DNA of 64,000 bases from Prorocentrum cordatum (Eukaryota; Sar; Dinophyceae; Prorocentrales; Prorocentraceae), in the NCBI GenBank assembly GCA_963575745.1, contig CAUYUJ010000947.1:466349-530348 (forward strand), in the 5' to 3' direction. The translations under genes were made by a program, and so were the position numbers. The notes beneath the pieces were generated by a model. The model did not search any database and was not told where the DNA came from. It was given only the letters and a program-made list of their open reading frames with translations. Each line of letters starts with the position of its first letter. Position 1 is the stretch's first letter. Below, piece by piece: positions 10,245-19,879 of this stretch.

Positions 10245-10730
10245 GCCGGGCGCGGCGTCATCGAGCGGGTCTTTGATTCGGACGCTTCCCGCGGCGTCGG
10301 CCTCCAGATCGACGCGGGCACCGACGCCGGCCCGTTGGGGCCGGGAGCGATGCTCCTCGTCAGTGGTCGCGTCGACGAGTTCATCGCCGACCCGCTGACG
10401 CAGTTAGACGTTGAGAATTTCGGCTTGCCGATTGGCGACGGGGCAGCAGACCTGGGAAGCGCTCGCCGTATTGGTAGCCCCAGTGGGCCAGCCTCAGGTT
10501 CAACTTGCGGGTGCTGTCGGACTCGGTCAGCGCCCTCGCGATGCCCATCACGTACTGAAGTGTTGGCGAAGGCGCCAACCTTGCAGCCTGCGAGGTAGCC
10601 TTGGACGCGGCCGAGACCGCGCGCGGGCCCGACGTCTGCGAGCGCGCCCTGGCATTGCGAACGCGATCCCCGATGCGTTATCGCGCCTCGCGGAGCCAGG
10701 CGCTCAGCAGCGCCTTCCGCGAGCGCCGCG
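10245..10730 (+). pseudogene. RNase H domain of the retroelement, frameshifted
   Basis: Frame 3 has RVFDSDASRGVGLQIDAG (from 10266), the expected D-x-S start of an RNase H fold, and DEFIADPLTQLD. Frame 1 then gives GQQTWEALAVLVA, frame 2 gives FNLRVLSDSVSALAM (10499-10543), and frame 1 again gives PGIANAIPDALSRL (from 10648), matching the G..N..AD.LSR end of retroelement RNase H. At least three frame changes occur in under 500 bp. No integrase or tyrosine recombinase was recognised downstream, so the retroelement order (LTR versus DIRS-like) is left open. Confidence 0.6.
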
Positions 10731-10990
10731 CGGCGCGAGGCGCGCGCGGCTGGCCGCGCGAGACAATGTAGCTTCTTCCGCGCGGCTGGCATCGGGCTGC
10801 GAGACTCAGCCAGCCGCGGAGCAGGTGGCGGTGCATGGGCAGGCCGAGCCAGGCTGCGCCGCGCTACTCTCGGCGCCCCCCCGCGCAGGTTTTGAGCCCG
10901 CCCGCCGGTTTCGAGCCCCGTCTGACCTTGGGCTGCGGCGCGCCCGTGGAGTCGGAAATAGGAAAATACGTTCCGCGCAGTGGCGCGCGG
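10731..10990. other. Retroelement 3' region, unassigned
   Basis: GC-rich sequence immediately after the RNase H remnant. No catalytic motif is seen; it leads into the cluster of hairpin repeats. Confidence 0.3.
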
Positions 10991-10993
10991 GGC

Positions 10994-11690
10994 GGGGGTC
11001 CGACCGCGATGACATCGTGCTGATCAGCCTGCGCGCCCGTGCGACGCCGGGCCGCGCCCGCTCTGCCTGGAACAGCTGGCGGGTCCGATCGCGATGACAT
11101 CATGCATGTCGGCCCGCGCGGTCGCGGCGCGTGAACCAAGCGGGGCGTGTCCCATGCGCGCCCTTTCGCAGCTTTGCCGGAGGTTTGCTGGAGGCCCTCC
11201 GGAAAATAGGTCACTTTGCTGCGCGGCGGCCTTATGTCACGGGGGCCGCGCGGGTTACTAAGGCCCGTGGGCCCGATCACAATAAAATCGTGCTTGGCCC
11301 ACCCTGCGCGGCTCCGTGAACCTAATCACGGCGACATCGTGCTCGTTGGCCCGGGTTTGCACGGGGGTCGAATCCAGGGCTGCATTTCTGTTTCTCCCTC
11401 TAGGAATTTCGGTCGCGCTCGGAGGACAGCCCCCTGGCCCGATCGCGATGGCGTCGCGCCAATCGGCCGGGCGGTGCGATTTCTTTCTCAGGGGGGGCAG
11501 ATCGCGACAACATCTTCTGAATCGGCCCGGGCTCGGGGCAGCGCCCCTCCCGCGTGGATTTTGGCCGCGCTCGCAGGGCAGCTCCCTTGCCCGATCGCGA
11601 TGGCATCGTGCCGATCGGCCGGGCGGTGAGATTGATTTTCTCCAGGGCTCTGGCCCGATCGCGATGGCGCCGTGCTAATCGGCCGGGCGG
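10994..11690. repeat. Cluster of eight ~36-bp imperfect palindromes
   Basis: Copies of a unit near GCCCGATCGCGATGGCATCG + TGCCGATCGGCCGGGC start at about 10998, 11083, 11271, 11319, 11436, 11498, 11589 and 11652. Each can fold through CGATG/CATCG and CCGATC/GATCGG. The copies at 11589 and 11652 are the best preserved. Two related units lie at 12515 and 12915 inside a longer direct repeat. Spacing is irregular (63-188 bp), so this is an interspersed hairpin family rather than a strict tandem array. Confidence 0.65.
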
Positions 11691-11739
11691 TGCGAGGCGC
11701 TCTTCTCCGCGTCGCTGCTGCCCGCAGCTGCTCTGGCTC

Positions 11740-12330
11740 GTGCCGCGCAGGTGCCTCCTCGGGGCCGCGCCGCCTCCCCCCTTCGGACGGCGCGTTCATT
11801 GACCCATTGGGCACCGCGGGCCGCCGAGAGGCTTCGAATGCGCATTCGTGCAGCGGCTGCGCGCATCTCGGGCTCGCGCAGGCTTGCAGCCGTGGGCATC
11901 AGCCTGTCCCTCGTCATGCCCCTCGCCCGGTTGGGGGGCGATGTCATGCGGCGCTGCGTCGCCGAGGCGCCGCTGAAGTGCCTCGCGGCGGAGTTCAGGG
12001 CCAGGGGCGGCGGTTCGGCATCATCGGAAGCCCCGCCACTCGCCGAGCCGTTCTCGGCGGTCGTCGCTGACGGGCGCGCCGTGCAGCACCGCGGCGCGCT
12101 CGAGGCCCGCGTCGCAGCGATCGAGGCCAGGGCTGGCGACTGCCGCCAGCAGGAGGCGGAGCTGCTGCGCATCTAGAGCGCGTGCGCTTCGCTCGAAGGC
12201 GGCCTGCAGCGGCCCGCCTACGCCCTCGACGAGGCGACGGGCTGTCTCCACCGCAGTGGCGGCAGGGGCAGACTGTCGCTCCTGGGCCATCCAGCGCGGA
12301 CCCCGCGCGGCTGGGTGCACTGTTGCGTGC
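11740..12330 (+). other. Coding-like open frame with heptad pattern, unassigned
   Basis: A plus-strand frame ends ALEARVAAIEARAGDCRQQE then AELLRI at a TAG (12174-12176) and continues in the same frame with SACASLEGGLQRP. The hydrophobic spacing suggests a coiled coil. No start or family is recognised. GC-rich frames on the other strand are also open here, so the coding call is weak. It may be part of the retroelement 3' region or of a neighbouring element. Confidence 0.25.
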
Positions 12331-12462
12331 GGCGCCTGGCTCGCTCAGTAGGTCGCGTATCTGCGCCCGTTGCCTACTGGCTTTGCGCGAGGGACACGCT
12401 CGCGCGAGCGCGGCAGCGGGCTATAGTTGAACCCCAGCTGATGTTCAGATAACGGCGATTAG

Positions 12463-12678
12463 TCATGCGGCGTTGCTTTTCACGCCGTCCTTTCCGGGGC
12501 ACCCCCCCTGCCTGGGCCGACCACGATCACATCGTGCTAATCTGCCTGGGACACGTGGCGTGCTCCTGGGGCCCTTGGCGTCCGCCTGGGGCCCCATTCG
12601 CCGTTTACCTGCGCATCCCCGCAAAAAAGTCGAAGTATGGCTTGGAGGGAGGGTCGCATCGATCTTCGGTCAACTTGT
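12463..12678 (+). repeat. Direct repeat B1 (~215 bp)
   Basis: Begins GCATGCGGCGTTGCTTTTCA and ends ACTTGTTGAC. A second copy with scattered substitutions lies at 12866-13077 in the same orientation (GGGGCGTTGCTTGTCACGCC to CAAATTGTC). Both contain one hairpin unit of the 10994-11690 family and a TCGAAGTATGGCT segment. The right LTR-like repeat lies exactly between the two copies. Confidence 0.75.
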
Positions 12679-12823
12679 TGACAGGAGCATGACATGTGGG
12701 AGGAACAAGTTTTTTGAGATCGCAGGGTGGCCGGGCGGTGCAATTGTCTTAGGGCGGCTTGGCCTTGGCACTGGCCTCTGGTCCGTGTAATCTTGGCTCA
12801 AGCCTATCCCGATTCAGCTTCCC
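12679..12823 (+). repeat. Right direct repeat (LTR-like), with spliced-leader-like sequence
   Basis: Same-orientation copy of 5995-6135, beginning ACAGGAGCATGACATGTGGG and ending near CCGATTCAGC. The string at 12782-12802 (CCGTGTAATCTTGGCTCAAG) keeps the last eleven bases of the dinoflagellate spliced leader unchanged. The 6.7-kb separation from the left copy fits a retroelement with short terminal repeats. Confidence 0.55.
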
Positions 12824-12865
12824 CACCCTCGCCACTTTGCTAAATCGGTGAACGCGTACTCTCGC

Positions 12866-13077
12866 ATGGGGCGTTGCTTGTCACGCCGTCCCCGCAGGGG
12901 CCACCCTCCTGCCTAGGCCGACCACGATAACATCGTGTTAATCGGCCTAGGGCGCGTGGCGTGCTCCTGGGGCCACGGCGTCCGCTTAGGGCCCACATTT
13001 ACATGCGCATCTTCGCAAAACGTCGAAGTATGGCTGGAAGGGGAGGGTCGCATCGATCCTCTGTCAAATTGTCAACT
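12866..13077 (+). repeat. Direct repeat B2 (~212 bp)
   Basis: Second copy of 12463-12678. Together the pair flanks the right LTR-like repeat, which could mean that repeat inserted into, or was duplicated with, this sequence. Confidence 0.7.
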
Positions 13078-13109
13078 TCGAATTCTATTCAGGAGAGTGG
13101 ATGGAGCCT

Positions 13110-13510
13110 GGTACGTCCTCGAAATCTTCATGGTTTGGCGTTTGGTTTGGCGTCGTTTGGCCGCGCGCCCTGTTTGAGACATTCTGAACATTTGCCTGGT
13201 TTGGCCCGTGGTTTGGCCTGGTTTGGGCCCGGCTTCGCAACATCTTCACAATTTGCCTGGTTTGGCCTGGTTTGGACCCAGTTTGGCATCAGACGTCCTC
13301 CTCAAGTTTTGCCCGGTTTAGCTCTGGATTGGCATGGTTTGGGTCTGGTTTCAGTTGAGACGTCCTCAGCTTGCCTGGTTTTGCTCTGTTTTGTCATGGT
13401 TTGGGCCCATTGTCATTTGAGATGCCCTCACACTTTGCATGGACAGGCCCTGGTTTGGCATGTTTCTATTTCTGTTTCGCTCGAGCCGTCTTCGCACTTT
13501 GCGGCGGTGG
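13110..13510 (+). repeat. CCTGGTTTGGC minisatellite
   Basis: Short units built on CCTGGTTTGGC alternate with a longer period of roughly 80-90 bp marked by GAGACGTCCTC and TTTGCCTGG (near 13175, 13285, 13355 and 13420). Copies are imperfect. No coding function. Confidence 0.75.
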
Positions 13511-13519
13511 TTCGAGCTG

Positions 13520-13870
13520 GCATGCCTCACAAGAGGAACGGTGGCAATTGGCCCGTTCCTTGGTTTGGGGGGAAGATTTCAAGAGGCTCGCGAAGCGAAG
13601 CATCCGTGAAGGTATGTACGGTTGAGTAACATCCGTTATGGACGCCATGCGGTCTCAACACAGTGGGATGTGTCACGGTGTGCCATCACTTAAATGATAA
13701 TCCGCAGATGTTGTAGTTGGTGTTTGCATGGTGTCGAGAATACACGGTGTGGTCCACATGTAGCACGACTGCGCTACAACAAGGCGGGCGGCATGGGTGT
13801 GAGCACTACACGCCGTGAATCGGCATGGGCGTGCATGGTGGCGCTCGGAGAAACCAATTCCGAGGCTGTA
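13520..13870. other. Unassigned sequence
   Basis: About 350 bp of mixed composition between the TTTGG minisatellite and a GAT array. No repeat unit or coding motif recognised. Confidence 0.3.
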
Positions 13871-13871
13871 G

Positions 13872-14350
13872 TATGATGATGCAGATTCTGCTGCTGCTGA
13901 TGATGATGCTGATGATGATGCTGATGATGATGTTGCTAATGATGAGGAGGATGGTGACAAGCACGGATGCGAGGGAGGAGGAGGTGGAGGATGAATGGGA
14001 GGAGGAGGAGGGTAGGACTAGCAGGATGAGCGGGGCGTGGGAAGGAGGAACAGCGACAGCAATGGAGAAAGTAGCGAGGGAGTAGGGGAAAGATGGAGGT
14101 TTGATGGTGACACGGAAAACTAAAGGAATGAAGGCATGATGATGAGGGATGGGGGTGGAGGTTGGGGGTTTTGAGGGTGGGGGGAATGGGGAATCGTGGA
14201 ATGAGTTGAAGAGGGTGATGTATGTAGGTTGGTAGATAAGGGCAGGGGGGAGGGAGAAGAGAGGGATGAGTAGGAGAATAGGGCGGGGGATGGACAGGGC
14301 AGTGGGGCGGTGGGGGAGGACAGGCGGGGAGGGAGGGGTGTGGGAGGGGG
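13872..14350. repeat. GAT microsatellite grading into G-rich degenerate sequence
   Basis: Starts as GAT/GCT repeat (13872-13960), passes through GGA-rich sequence and becomes strongly G-rich and A-poor (14080-14350) without a fixed unit. Confidence 0.65.
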
Positions 14351-14359
14351 AGGAGGAGG

Positions 14360-14386
14360 AGCTCGATGATGATGAGTATGAGGATG

Positions 14387-14453
<67 letters not shown>

Positions 14454-14457
14454 GGAC

Positions 14458-14496
<39 letters not shown>

Positions 14497-14610
14497 CATC
14501 ATCATGCTGATTATGATGATGATGGTGGTGATTCTTCTGGTGACAACGGTGGTCTGGCGATGATGACGATGGTGGTGAGAATGAGGAGTAGGAAGACGAA
14601 GAGGAGGAGG
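14360..14610. repeat. GAT microsatellite
   Basis: Long, nearly pure GAT tract between about 14388 and 14500 with flanking degenerate units, followed by GGA units that lead into composite repeat copy B. Confidence 0.9.
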
Positions 14611-15060
14611 AGTATTTCGGTAAACCCAGGATGCATCAACCATTCTGCAACACACTCTCCCATCCTAAGTCCCCTTCCCGTTCGCCCCGGCAAGCGAGGC
14701 GCTTCACTACAAGAAACGCTCCTTGAAGGACAAATGCCCGATGAACCTGCCATTGAGGCGAGCCCCGTTTTGAAAAGGAACTGCGAGAGCCCCATTTTGA
14801 ATCGATCGCCTATCCATACCTGTAAACAGTGCAAGTTCTTGAGACGAACATGCGGCGCTGAATCGAGAGCTCAACGGCGCTGCGGCAAGAGCGTCATTTG
14901 AAAAGATCCCCTCCACCCGTGTAGCTGTCACACAAGCTTTAAGACGAGTGTGCGCGGCGCTAAAGCGAGAGCCCCATTTCGAAACCGATGGGCCCTCCAT
15001 TCGTTTTGATGTTGCACATCGCAAGCTTCAGGCTCATAGGTGGTGCGGGAGTATGAGGCG
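14611..15060 (+). repeat. Composite interspersed repeat, copy B
   Basis: GGTAAACCCAGGATGCATCA starts at 14619 right after GGA units. It is followed by ~70-bp modules (about 14745-15005) with ATTTTGAAA, AAGACGAGTGTGCGCGGCGC and AAAGCGAGAGCC. A GGA tract follows again at 15118. The order matches copies A and D. Confidence 0.75.
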
Positions 15061-15117
15061 AAACGATCGGCCAGGCTTGCCGACACGTCTGGGGGCTACA
15101 TGAAAAAGGGATGAAGG

Positions 15118-15233
15118 ACGAGGAGGAGGAGGAGGAGGAGGAGAAGGGAAAAGCAGCAGGCGCGACCGCATGAATTCGTAGTGGGCTTGACGACATGAAA
15201 AAAAGGCGATTGGAAAAGCATGACGATGACGCC

Positions 15234-15284
<51 letters not shown>

Positions 15285-15905
15285 GATGATGCTGATGATG
15301 ATGATGATGATGATAATGATGACGATGATGATGAGAATGATGATGACTGTGATGGTTATCATGATGGTGGGGTTGATGATGAAGATGCTGATGCTGATGA
15401 TGCTGATGATGATGGTAACTATGCTGATGCTGGTGACGGTGCTGATGTTGATGCAGATGACGATGATGATGATCATGCTGCTGCTGATGATGATGATTAC
15501 TGTGCTGAGAATCATGAAGGTAATGGGGTTGAAGATGACGATGCTGATGCTGATGATGCTGCTGATGACGTTGATGGTGATTCTGCTGATGCTGGTGATG
15601 ACTGTGATGATGAGGATTAGGATGAGGAGGATTGTGATGGTGATTGCGAGGGTGATGGTATTGATGATGATGGTGATGATGATGACCCTGCTGATTATCA
15701 TGATGATGGGGTTGATGCTGATGATGTTGATGTTGATGACGCTGCTGCTGCTGATGATGATGGTGATGATGCTGATGCTGATGCCGAGGACTGTGCTGGT
15801 GCTGATGCAGCTGATGACGATGACGATGATGCTGATGATGGTGATGACGATGACGATGATGATGACGATGATGATGATGATGATGGTGATGATGGCAGTG
15901 CCGAT
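15118..15905. repeat. GGA tract and GAT-type array
   Basis: A short GGA tract (15118-15145), a short spacer, then about 700 bp of GAT/GCT/GGT repeat from 15205. Frames over it encode Asp/Ala or Met/Leu runs and are not genes. Confidence 0.9.
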
Positions 15906-16040
15906 GTTCTTAATGCTGCAGTTGCGGTTCCAATTGATGTTGCTGTTGCTGTCGATGGAGACCCCCCACATCGTAAGTGAGGTTATTGCTCTCTTTGGGC
16001 ACCCTGCGCAGTCCTCCTCCTACCACCCCCTCCTCTTCCC
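15906..16040. other. Spacer between opposite-polarity trinucleotide arrays
   Basis: About 135 bp of mixed sequence separating GAT repeats on the left from ATC repeats on the right. No feature recognised in it. Confidence 0.5.
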
Positions 16041-16426
16041 AGCCCTGGGCATCAACATCATCATCACCGTCATCATCATAGTCATTGCCGTCATCATCTC
16101 CGTCGGCATCATCATCATCGCCGTTACCACCAGACGCAACTACTATCATCATCGTCGTCATCGGCATCAACATCATCACCTTGTTTGTCCGCCTCATCAT
16201 CATCATCATCATCATCACCATCGTCGTCACCATCGGCACCAGCCACATCATCACCATCAGCATCATCATCATCATCATTATCATCACCATCATCATCATC
16301 GTCATCATCATAGTAACCATCATCGTGACTATCAATGACGCGCTTACCTATTCAATCTCTCACACAAGGTCGTCATCGCCAACAACACCAGCCTCATCAT
16401 GATCACACTCTCCAATATCATCATCG

Positions 16427-16473
<47 letters not shown>

Positions 16474-16600
16474 TCATCATCATCATCGTCGTCGTCGTCG
16501 TCGTCGTTGTCGGCATTATCACCATCACCATTCACATCATCACCATCATCATCATCAGCATCATCATCATCGTCGTCGTCATCATCATCGCTTGCCTGTC
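16041..16600. repeat. ATC-type trinucleotide array (reverse polarity of GAT)
   Basis: ATC/GTC/ACC repeats for about 560 bp. This is the complement of the GAT array at 15205-15905, so the two form a large imperfect inverted repeat around 15906-16040. Confidence 0.9.
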
Positions 16601-16674
16601 TGCCGAGTTTCGTCACTTTTGTGACCACCAGCCGTGAACCTGGAGCAAATCCAGAGCGGGAACCCGGTCTGTGA

Positions 16675-17420
16675 GTGAGTTGCGCGGAAGTCTCAGGCGG
16701 GAGCCCCCCCCCCACCCCTAGTGGGCCCGCAGATCAAGTTAGTAATCTGGGCGGGCCATCGGAACGATTGTAATTGTCGTTGCTTTTGGGCTCCTGAGTC
16801 AGGAGTATAAGGAGCAGTGTCAGACGGGAGTCTTATATGTGAGTGAATCGTGAGCCATATGTTTGTAACCTGAGCGGGCCATCTGACAACTTGCAAGTGT
16901 CCCCATGTTTGGTCTTGTGAAGCCTAAAGATGTGGGAAAGACCATGCTGGAGCTGGTCTGTGAGCGAATTGCGAGGGAGTCTCAGGCGAGAGCCCTCCTT
17001 TCACACGCCATACACTCGCACCTTCTGGGACGTGGTTTTCCACGCACCTACTGGGACTGAGTGAAATGCGAGGAAATCCCAGGTGGGAGCCCCCCCTCAT
17101 GGGGCCCGCAGATCATGTTAGCAATTCGAGCAGGTCGCTGGCCTACTGTAGCAGGCACAACACTTGAGCGCCCCAAGGGGACAATCGTGAGGATGTCTCG
17201 AGCGGCGCCTCGTGTTTGAGTGAATTGCAAGGAAGTCTCAGGCGAGAGCCACCTCCTCATGGGGCTCGCAGATTATGTCAGTAATTCGAGCGGATCACCT
17301 GCCTACGGTAGCAGGCGTAGTATTTGAGCACCCCGGGAGGCACATCGTGAGGCTGTCTCGAGCGGGGGCCTCGTCTGTGAGTAGATTGCGAGGAAGTCTC
17401 AGGTGGAAGCCCACTTCCTA
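16675..17420 (+). repeat. ~165-bp satellite monomers, short array
   Basis: Several copies of the monomer that dominates 25.1-29.6 kb, marked by GAGGATGTCTCGAGCGG, GAGTGAATTGC, GGAAGTCTCAGGCGGGAGCC and ATCATGTTAGTAAT. The copies here are more diverged from one another than in the large array. Confidence 0.8.
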
Positions 17421-17630
17421 TGGGGCCCTCGGGCGCAACAAACCCTACAGGCAGCACTGCTCCCACAGGCCCCACAGGTTTCAAATGTCCCACACGGCGC
17501 ATCCAGGTATTCTCGCATCCTTGCATCATCACCACCGCTGGTCGTCGCTGAGGGTGATTCTGATTCTCACTAAGGAGATCATCATGTGGGGCCTTTCCGT
17601 CAGAGTAATGTTATTGGTGTCGCTTCTGAA
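17421..17630 (+). repeat. Conserved array tail, copy 1
   Basis: A ~200-bp segment following the satellite: GGCCCCACAGG, CGGC.C.GCGCATCC.GGT, CTCGCATC, and TCATGTGGGGCC. The same segment follows the large array at 29588-29795, so satellite arrays of this family end with a shared non-satellite unit. Confidence 0.65.
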
Positions 17631-17639
17631 TTCTCACTA

Positions 17640-18090
17640 TTGAAGAATAAGTATTATTGATCCCCACTCCAGTGACCATTGTGTTTTTTCAGTTGAAGTG
17701 CTTCCCCTGGGACTCGCACCTTGTTTTTCACCACGGCAAGTCACGGGGCTCAAACTGCGTTGTTGGCCCCCGGATTGCAACAACAACGGCTCCCGCTTGA
17801 GACTTCCGCACAATTTAGCCAGGACCCCCGCTCCGGCCTGAGACTCCCTCGCGATTTACTTAGGAATCGCGCTTTCGCTTGGGACTCCATCTCAATTTAT
17901 TCAGGAATCGCTCCCTCGGCGCTCAAGAGTCGCGCTCTCGCTGGAGACACGCTTGCAATTTACTCAGGAATCGCGCTCTTGCGTTGGAATTCCCCGTGAT
18001 TTACTCAAGCGCCGCGCTCCCGACACTCAGGTGTCCAGGAGTCGCGCTCCCACTTAGGACTCCCTCACAGCTTACTTAGGAATCGGGATC
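17640..18090 (-). repeat. Short-period inverted derivative of the satellite
   Basis: From about 17785 units such as GGAATCGCGCTTTCGCTTGG + GACTCC recur at roughly 50-60 bp. Read on the minus strand they match the GAATTGCGAGGAAGTCTCAGGCGGGAGC part of the satellite, so this looks like a sub-segment amplified in opposite orientation. 17640-17784 holds nothing I recognise. Confidence 0.6.
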
Positions 18091-19050
18091 TCGCTGCCCT
18101 TCCGTTGCAGCCGTTTGTGGCCCCCTCGCTGCCCTTCGTGGACCCGTTGCAGCCCTTCGTGGCCCCTTCGCTGCCCTTCGTGGCCCCGTTCCAGTTTTTC
18201 GTGGCCCCGTCGCAGCCCTTCGTGGCCCCCTCGCTGCCCTTCGTGGCCCCGTCGCAGCCCTTCGTGGCTCCCTTGCTGCCTTTCGTGGCCCCGTCGCAGC
18301 CCTTCGTGGCTCCCTCGCTGCCCTTCATGGCCCCGTTGCAGCCCTTCGTGGCCCCCTCGCTGCCCTTCGTGGCCCCGTTGCAGTCCTCCGTGGCCCCCTT
18401 GCTGCACGTCGTGGCCCCGTCTCATCACCTCGTGGCCCCCTTGCTGCCCTTCGTGGCCCCGTCGCAGCACTTCGTGGCCCCCTCGCTGCCCGTCGTGGCC
18501 TCATATATGTACTCTTCTTGGCCCCCGCTCGTTCGCGCCCGTCGTGGCCCCAAATGCATGCCCTTCGTGGCCCCGCTGTCGCCCTTCGTGGCCCCCTCGC
18601 TGCCCTTCGTGGCCTCGTTGCTGCCCTCGGCGGCCCAATATACGCATGGCCTTCGTGGCCCCCGCTCGTTCGCGCCTGTCGTGGCCCCAAATGCATGCCC
18701 TTCGTGGCCCCGCTGTCGCCCTTCGTGGCCCCCTCGCTGCCCTTCGTGGCCTCGTTGCTGCCCTCGGCGGCCCAATATACGCATGGCCTTCGTGGCCCCC
18801 GCTCGTTCGCGCCTGTCGTGGCCCCAAATGCATGCCCTTCGTGGCCCCGCTGTCGCCCTTTGTGGCCCCCTCGCTGTCCTACGTGGCCCCGTTGCTACCC
18901 TCAGTGAACCCGTCGTTGCCCTCTGTGGCCCCGCATTATCTGCCCTTCGTGGCCCCCGCTCGTTCGCGCCCTTCGTGGCCCCATACGCATGCCCTTCGTG
19001 ACCCCGCTGTCGCCCTTCGTGGCCCCCTTCCTGCCCTTCGTGGCCCCGCT
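18090..19050 (+). repeat. 21-bp minisatellite with a long open frame
   Basis: Unit close to GCCCTTCGTGGCCCCGTCGCT. From 18527 a larger ~136-bp unit containing CCCAAATGCATGCCC and CCCAATATACGCATGG is repeated at least twice (about 18634 and 18770). Because 21 is a multiple of three the array stays open in several frames; one reads PFVAPSL/PFVAPSQ for nearly 300 codons. I treat this as a minisatellite, since no flanking gene structure is visible. Confidence 0.85.
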
Positions 19051-19088
19051 CTCGCTCTCGCTCTCGCTCTCGCTCTCGCTTTCGCTCT

Positions 19089-19134
<46 letters not shown>

Positions 19135-19135
19135 G
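19051..19135. repeat. CTCTCG and GTC microsatellites
   Basis: A TCGCTC hexamer run (19050-19085) passes directly into a GTC run (19090-19132). Confidence 0.9.
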
Positions 19136-19677
19136 GTCGGTCCCGTGTCCGTCCCTCTTGGGGTCGGGTTGCCGCCGATCAGCATTGCCGCTGGCCCGGC
19201 CTGCAGGGAAGAAAGATATCCCTCCTAAAAGGGGCACGATGGAAGACGAAGAGGTCGGGCATCGATGGTTTGGGAAATACACGTTTAATGACATTCGATC
19301 AGATAAGAGCGAATAGTCTTAACATTATTGCTGTTGATGATGTTGATGATGCGGATGACGATGGTAGTGGTGGTGGTGGTGGTGGTGGTGGTGATGATGA
19401 TGATGATGATGGTGGTGTTTAGGAGGAATTACTGTAGGAGGGGCAAGAGGAGGGGGGAGGGAGGAAAAGTACGACTGGGTGATCATTGTGGGTCGCGGAA
19501 CATATCAAGCCCCCTGGGGCACAAGCTGTTGCCTCCAGTGGATTACTGTCGGCTCTCCCGCTGTGTTCGCAGCCCTTGCGCCAGTGGCTTCCGCCAGCCT
19601 TCAGAGGCCAGCAGCGCCGACGCCGAAGGGAGATCACAGGAAATCCCAGTGGTGGCCTCCTCCCGGTCTTCCTTCTT
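19136..19677. other. Unassigned sequence with a small GGT/GAT microsatellite
   Basis: 19330-19425 is a GAT/GGT repeat; the rest is GC-rich and unassigned. Confidence 0.35.
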
Positions 19678-19743
19678 TCCTCCTCATCTCGGCCTCCCCT
19701 CAGGCGGCCGCGGCCGCCCGAGGGGAGGCCGAGATGAGGAGGA
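19678..19743. repeat. 66-bp near-perfect palindrome
   Basis: Left arm 19678-19701 (TCCTCCTCATCTCGGCCTCC + CCTC) pairs with right arm 19720-19743. The centre GGCGGCCGCGGCCGCC is itself a perfect palindrome. Only the base pair flanking the centre (A against C) fails to match. CGGCCTCCCCT fragments recur nearby, at about 19779 and in altered form near 20000. Confidence 0.85.
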
Positions 19744-19879
19744 CAGATCACAGCTTCAGACATCAGCACCATCACCTCGGCCTCCCCTCTCTTCTCCTCG
19801 CTCCTCCCTCCTCCCCAGACATCCGCCGATGTGTTGTCTTCAATCTGCGGCCCCAGTGGCCCCGACCCCTTCCCCGGGG

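Noticed and set aside
11357-11367. tRNA B-box-like strings (GGTCGAATCC near 11357, GGTTCGAGC near 13507)
   Set aside because: No paired A box, acceptor stem or cloverleaf at the required spacing.
10731-12450. Integrase or tyrosine recombinase downstream of RNase H
   Set aside because: Looked for in all plus-strand frames; no H-H-C-C, D-D-E or R-H-R-Y pattern could be recognised.
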